Shown here one piece after another: positions 55,301-61,300 of a stretch of DNA of 64,000 nucleotides. The DNA lies in NCBI GenBank assembly GCA_016490735.1, contig JAEMWC010001505.1, positions 57,501 to 121,500 on the forward strand, given 5' to 3'. The position numbers were made by a program, and so were the translations under genes. How positions within the stretch are numbered: position 1 is the first letter of the stretch; each line of letters begins with the position of its first letter. This DNA is from Pachyseris speciosa (lineage: Eukaryota; Cnidaria; Anthozoa; Scleractinia; Pachyseridae). The notes under the pieces are model-generated. The model saw only the letters and a program-made list of their open reading frames with translations. It made no database searches and was not told the DNA's origin.

Positions 55301-58300
55301 GCTATCGTTTTTAGAGCTGTATTTCAGCTCTTTTGTTGTTGTTGTTGCGGTCGCGAAATTAAAGGAAACTTGCTCAAAACGCCAGCTATTATTTTAGCTC
55401 GCGGCTCTTCAGTGTATCTAAATTTTGCGCCATTGATAGACAGCGTTTGATTGACTTAATTGCAGTGCCTTTGTTTATTAACTAATCAGAATCGTTTGTT
55501 TTGTTTTCCTCTTATGTGCAATTAATTGCCTTTCGTCTGCACTAAATTACCTTTTTTTTCTGCATCGTGTTTCCTTAAAACTGCATTTCTCTTAGCCAAT
55601 TAGAATCGAGGAATTTTTTCATGTATATTATTATTTATTTATTTATTTATTTAGTAGCTTCGCCAGAGACCTGGCAGGGACACTACAACAGCTTGCGCCA
55701 ATTACTGTAGGTCCGTAACTGCACATCCCTCCCCCATAACCACATTCTAGTAGAGATAGACCACGGGACTACATCCCTACTCTTGTCGAACAGTGAGTGG
55801 GTTCTTTAACGTCCCACAGAATCAATTATGAAGAGTTGTGAGACGGGGCCTACGGTTTATCGTCCTTATCCGAGAAGACTAGAAAGTCTAACCATTTGCA
55901 GATGTCATTACAAAGGCAGCACTTTCTCCTCAATTATTTAAAGACCCTGAGTGTTGGTCCGGATTTGAACCCGCGACTCCCACACGGTAGTCCGGTGCTC
56001 TACCACTGAGCTAACCTGAGCTAATATTATTATTATTATTATTTCAGGTATGATAATGCTGACGTCCCCGATACCATGAACGTGCACGGAGTTTATGATA
56101 CAAGCACCTCAATGCATAGCTTTTACAGTCGACAAGAGTACCGAACCTGGCTTCAAACTCAAGCAGGGGTGGCGGGATCTGTTTTTGGATTTTTCGGCGG
56201 GGTAAAAAAAGCCTGGGGAAGTTCTTCACTCAGTGGATCCCAAAAATACATGTCACTTCTCTCTATTGACATTACCCGGTGAGTAAAAAAGATTGCTTAC
56301 GGCGATACATCAATCAATTGTAATGTACTCACTACTACCATTTCCATTTTCCATTTGCCATTATCCATTTTTATTTTCCATTAACCACATAAAAATACAA
56401 AACACTAGAAATTCAAAGATTCGAAAAAATAGAAATTTATAATAACTTAAAGAGGATAGACTGCAAATTTTTAAGGTGGTTATGACAAGAAAGCCTATAT
56501 AGAAGCCGGGGGCTTATGAACTACAGGCTTCCTGACAATATAGGGTACATCATACGAATTACGGGGACAGCATGAAATATGAAATGTATTATTTTAAAAA
56601 GAAAAGAAAAGAAAAGGAAGGAAGAAGTATGTAGCTCAACGATAAGTATATTTGCCTAAGAAAGAAGGAATTTTTTAAGTCTTTTCCCAAACAAACTGAT
56701 GCTTTCACTGTTTTGAATTTCACGACTTAACGAGTTGAAAAATTTGGGTCCTTGAAACCGAATTGAGAAGTTTCGAATGTTAGTTCGACGGGGAGGTATG
56801 TAAAAAAAGTTGCAATTTCTACACCAGAGCATAACACAACTCCGAGTGACATCTCCACTGCAGTCGAAATTCATCATGGATAACGTGACAGGTTAGCCAG
56901 CTCATTAGGGTTGTCGGATGATTGGCAGATTTCTTAACTGGTTAATGCTCTAAAGAGCTTGGTATTTTAGAGTTCTTGAACCTTAAGTATAACGGTTATG
57001 CTTGTTCACGCCAAAATTACCCCTTAAAGTTAGTTAAAGAGGAGCAGTTCTTTCTTGAAAATCCAACCCAGAGGAGGCAAAATGATTTAAGAAGGACATC
57101 TCCTAAAAGCTAAATGCAATAGCTTAGAACTTATAAACACGTAAGAATTACGTGCCTGAGGAACAGTTAGCATTTCAAAAATAACAAGAACAAACCTAAA
57201 TTAAACTTTAACAAAACCAAAGACGGGGAAACAACAACAACAACAACAAAAAACAAAACAAAACAAAACAAACAAACAAACAAAATATAAAAAGAACAAA
57301 CCTAAAGACAAAAAAATTGAAATATACTAAACCTCCTTCCAGTTAAATATTGACATATATTTATTTTTTTTTAAGAGTTTAAAAAAGGTGCATACAGACG
57401 TACCGATATAACAATGACAATCTAGAAGCAGATAATGTTAAGGCTAATGCAACTGTGATGTTTTGTTGTCGTTTATTAGGTACGAAATCTACTTAGATGA
57501 AGTCAAACCAAACGATTTCAGTGTCAGCTTTCTTCAGGAGTTCATGGATCTCCCTACTTCTTATCTGGCCCCTGGCGCTGCAGTGAAATTTCGTAAGTTT
57601 TCCTCTCCATTTTCTTAATTGCCTTTTACATGATGTACAATTAACTTCTTTACAATAAACAAGTGTTAATTCTTAAAAAGTCTCAACAACAAAGTGACGC
57701 CGACATTTCAACTATTTTGCATTGTACTGCAGCAACAATGGAAAAAGCTATTTCCTAGACGCCTGCCCCATCATGGTATAAGATAGCGGTAGGTGTTGGG
57801 GGCTGAAGGGGAGGGGGGGGGGGGGGGGGGGGGAGGGGATGAGGGGAGTTGACGTAACGATGTATTAACTTGGCTGACTTCGGAACTTGAGATTGCGTAT
57901 GTGGCGCATTTCTTATCACAGGAAACTTGGAATTATGAACGGTATTTCGATTGTGCTATGACCATACGCAGTGAAAGACTCTCGATTTGCCCATTCTTGA
58001 CCCCATAGCTCTTCCCTTTTGCACATGCCTAACGGGCCTGACGGCAGGAAGAGCTCTGGGCAACTCCTCGTAAGCGTAGCCAAAATCTTGCTATTGAGGT
58101 CTCACAGCGCATGCTTGAGGTTTCAAACCAAAATGGCGTCGCTGTTTGAAAAATCTTTGCGGCAAAAGGTGGTAAAGTTGAAATTTTTTATAGACCAGAA
58201 ATCAATTAATGAAGCTCTTGTTTGTTCAAGGAAGGACCGATTAGGGTTTTCACTCATGTTTGTTTTGTTCGCTTCACAAGGGTAACCAGCGCGCTTTTAG

Positions 58301-61300
58301 TTCAGTTTTTCGCACGTACCAAGTTGGCAATCAGAAGTGATTTTAGTGTTTCAACTGATAATCAATCAGGCTGGGGGCTTGCGTGGAGTTGCCCAGAGCT
58401 CTTCTCGCCCTCACGCCCGTTAGACATCACGCGCAAAAGGGGAGAGCTCTGGGGTCGAGAATGCTCGCTTGCAATGCGGGAATAAATTCTGGTTTGTTTT
58501 TCCAAACGTATATGTAGTGATCTTCTAGTCTATGCAGTCAAACCCAGCGGCATGAAGGAACCTTTACATTCTTTTGATCCAGATATAAATTGCACACCTG
58601 CTTCTGTTCCCAGTAGCCATTAAAGCTACCAAACTTTGAGAAAGTATGTAAAGAGTTTGTTGACAAGTGCTTCAAATGTAGTGCGTAAAGTAGCTCACGA
58701 CCCAACAACAACCCACGTGGGCAATGAAGAACGGGATGACCTTGGGAATTCATATAGCTGTTACTCTTACAAGTGTACACGCTATCTTGTCTCCTTTTGT
58801 TTTTGATGCGAAATTCGTTGACCTTTGAATTCGATAAAGTCTACCAATTAAACCGTGCAAGTCAGCGAAGAATTGCAATTAGAAGGTCTCTACAGAACTA
58901 CAACCAGTTACAAAATCTTTGAGGCACTAACAATAAAAAATAATTTTCATTACTTAAAATTACGGTTGGTAAGACGTCTGTGAGATATAACTCCCCCCCC
59001 CCTCCCTTTCCCCTCTTCAAAGTTGTTCGTCCAACTGCAACTTTGATAATAGGGGAAGGTGAGATGGAAAGCGCAAAATGATGGAGATATCATTAAAGCC
59101 CAAATAAGGTACAGTGTCTCAACGGTGTAGATCAGTCTTTGAAGGAAATAAGTGGTGACATCCAAGTTTCTTAATTAATGAATCTTCTAATGGAATCGTT
59201 TTCTTTTTTGGTCTGAGCCGACAAAAAAAATGAAAGTTACTGACTACACGTCGTGAGCTCATTCCATTATCTCTATTCAAGACTTCTATGTACTTTGATA
59301 ATAACTGTCTCAGTACTGTCTTTTCGCAACAGCTTAAGATTTGTTCGACAGCTACGATAGTCCTTCACATTTTTTAGTTCCCCCCCCCACCCCCTCGGTT
59401 AGAGTATATCAAAATTTATATTCTCTACAACAAGAGAAACACTAACGAAGGGTCGATGACAGGGGAGCAGGGTTGGCGTAGTGGTGAGAGCGCTCGCCTT
59501 CCACCAATCAAAATTACAAATCTTTGTTGGCAAGCGTCCACGCGAAGTCCGAAACAAGCGGTGGAAGCAGTGTCAAAAACACGGCGAAAACGTCATCAAC
59601 CGCTATAAGTGTAGAGGGAGGTCATAAATGGGCTGAGTTTGTTGGCTCTCTACTCTGCTCCAGTAGGTTTTTCTCTGGGTACCCCGGTTTTCCCCTCTCC
59701 CCAACATTTGATTTGATTTATTTAGAGTTGATTTGATTTAGTCTCCCCAATTAGTAGAGCATCTGTGCTTGGCTAAATAGATTTGAGACTTAAATAAAGT
59801 GATAATAATAATAATTTTATATTACAGAAAACTTTATTCTTCGCTGGGGAACACACTACGTAAAATCAGGAAAATATGGAGGCAGGCTTCAGGTTTTCAA
59901 GACAATGGACGCCCATCAGGTATCAAGCAAATCTGAGTTCAGCCAAGTTATGGAGATGGGGTACAAATCTTTGTTGGCAAGCGTCCACGGGAAGTACGAA
60001 AAAAGCGGTGGAAGCAGTGACAAAAACACGGCGAAAACGTCATCAACCGCTATAAGTGTAGAGGGAGGTGACCAACAGATTGCCTCCATCATCACAGATT
60101 TCAATTCCCCCACAATTAAATCTAACCTGAAGCAATGGTTGGCCTCAATTCGTACCTTTCCAAAACCTTTCAAGTTTATGGTGGCGCCAATCACAGATCT
60201 GTTAAAGTTCAATCCTTCCTCGCTGTTTCCAGACCAAAAGAAAGATTGGGGTTGTGAGGTACATACTGCTTCCCTCAAGATAGATCCAGACACCAAAGAA
60301 CACTACTATGAAATCAAGGTTAATGGAACAATAACAAGAAAGTTCTGTCCATACAAGGATCGTGGCGATTTGGTTTATTTCATTGAGCAGAAAGCAAAGG
60401 CCCTAGAAAGAGGAATTGAAGTCTATATGGAGGAGGTAGTGTATTGTATATTAAGGTCGTGGGATATCTCCCTCTTGTATATCTTTATCGATTACAAAGT
60501 GAAAGTCTCCCAGCTGAATCAGGCCCCGTCCATACTAATGCGTTTTCCAAAGTATTCGTTTTCGGTTTCATTGAAAACGCATCAATCGACCGTGTCAACA
60601 TTACCGTTTTCGCAACGTTTTCAACTCTCCACACTAATACGATCGAAAGTGAATGACATGCTGTGACGTACGTTAAACGATATGCCTGGGTATAATTCAC
60701 GTGGTGTTGATGACGTAAGCGGAGTTTTCATTTCGATGCGTTTTAGGCTGTCCACACTAAAACTATATGTGAGACATATGTATGCCTTTTTATTTTTATC
60801 CACTTTCGAGAGCGTTTTCAAATCGATGCGTTTTCGGTGAAAACGCTAAGCGTTTAGTGTGGACGAAAGGCCTAAACGCATCGAAATGCATGCGATTTCA
60901 AACCAAAACGTATTATTATGGCGGGAACTCAAAAAAAGAAAGAAAAGAAACTGTCCCTGTCCACAACTTGAGAGGATCGGTATGATAGCTCTCGCCGAGT
61001 TTCCTTTCAGTCTATTCTACTTTATATAGGCTGGAATTACTTGTGTCTTGGGCGGATGTTTTGGCGGAAAAAAAGAAATATCTGTCACTTAAACCATATT
61101 GCCATTCAAAGTATTCAATCTATAGGCCTACTGTCATACCGTATTGCTCAACTCCTCTTCTCCTTTCACCCTGAGTTTTAACTTCACGAAGACCGTTAAG
61201 TCCACCACTCCATAAAAGTTTATGCATCAGATAGCCACTTCCACGCTTTGTTTCGTCTACTCGTCAATGTTTTCTAATCCTCGATTTCTGGCTGTTAAAC

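Noticed and set aside
59905..60666. 253-codon frame over exon 8 with its own ATG
   Set aside because: The exon begins at 59828, upstream of this ATG, and the tail after 60435 is intron containing a MITE.
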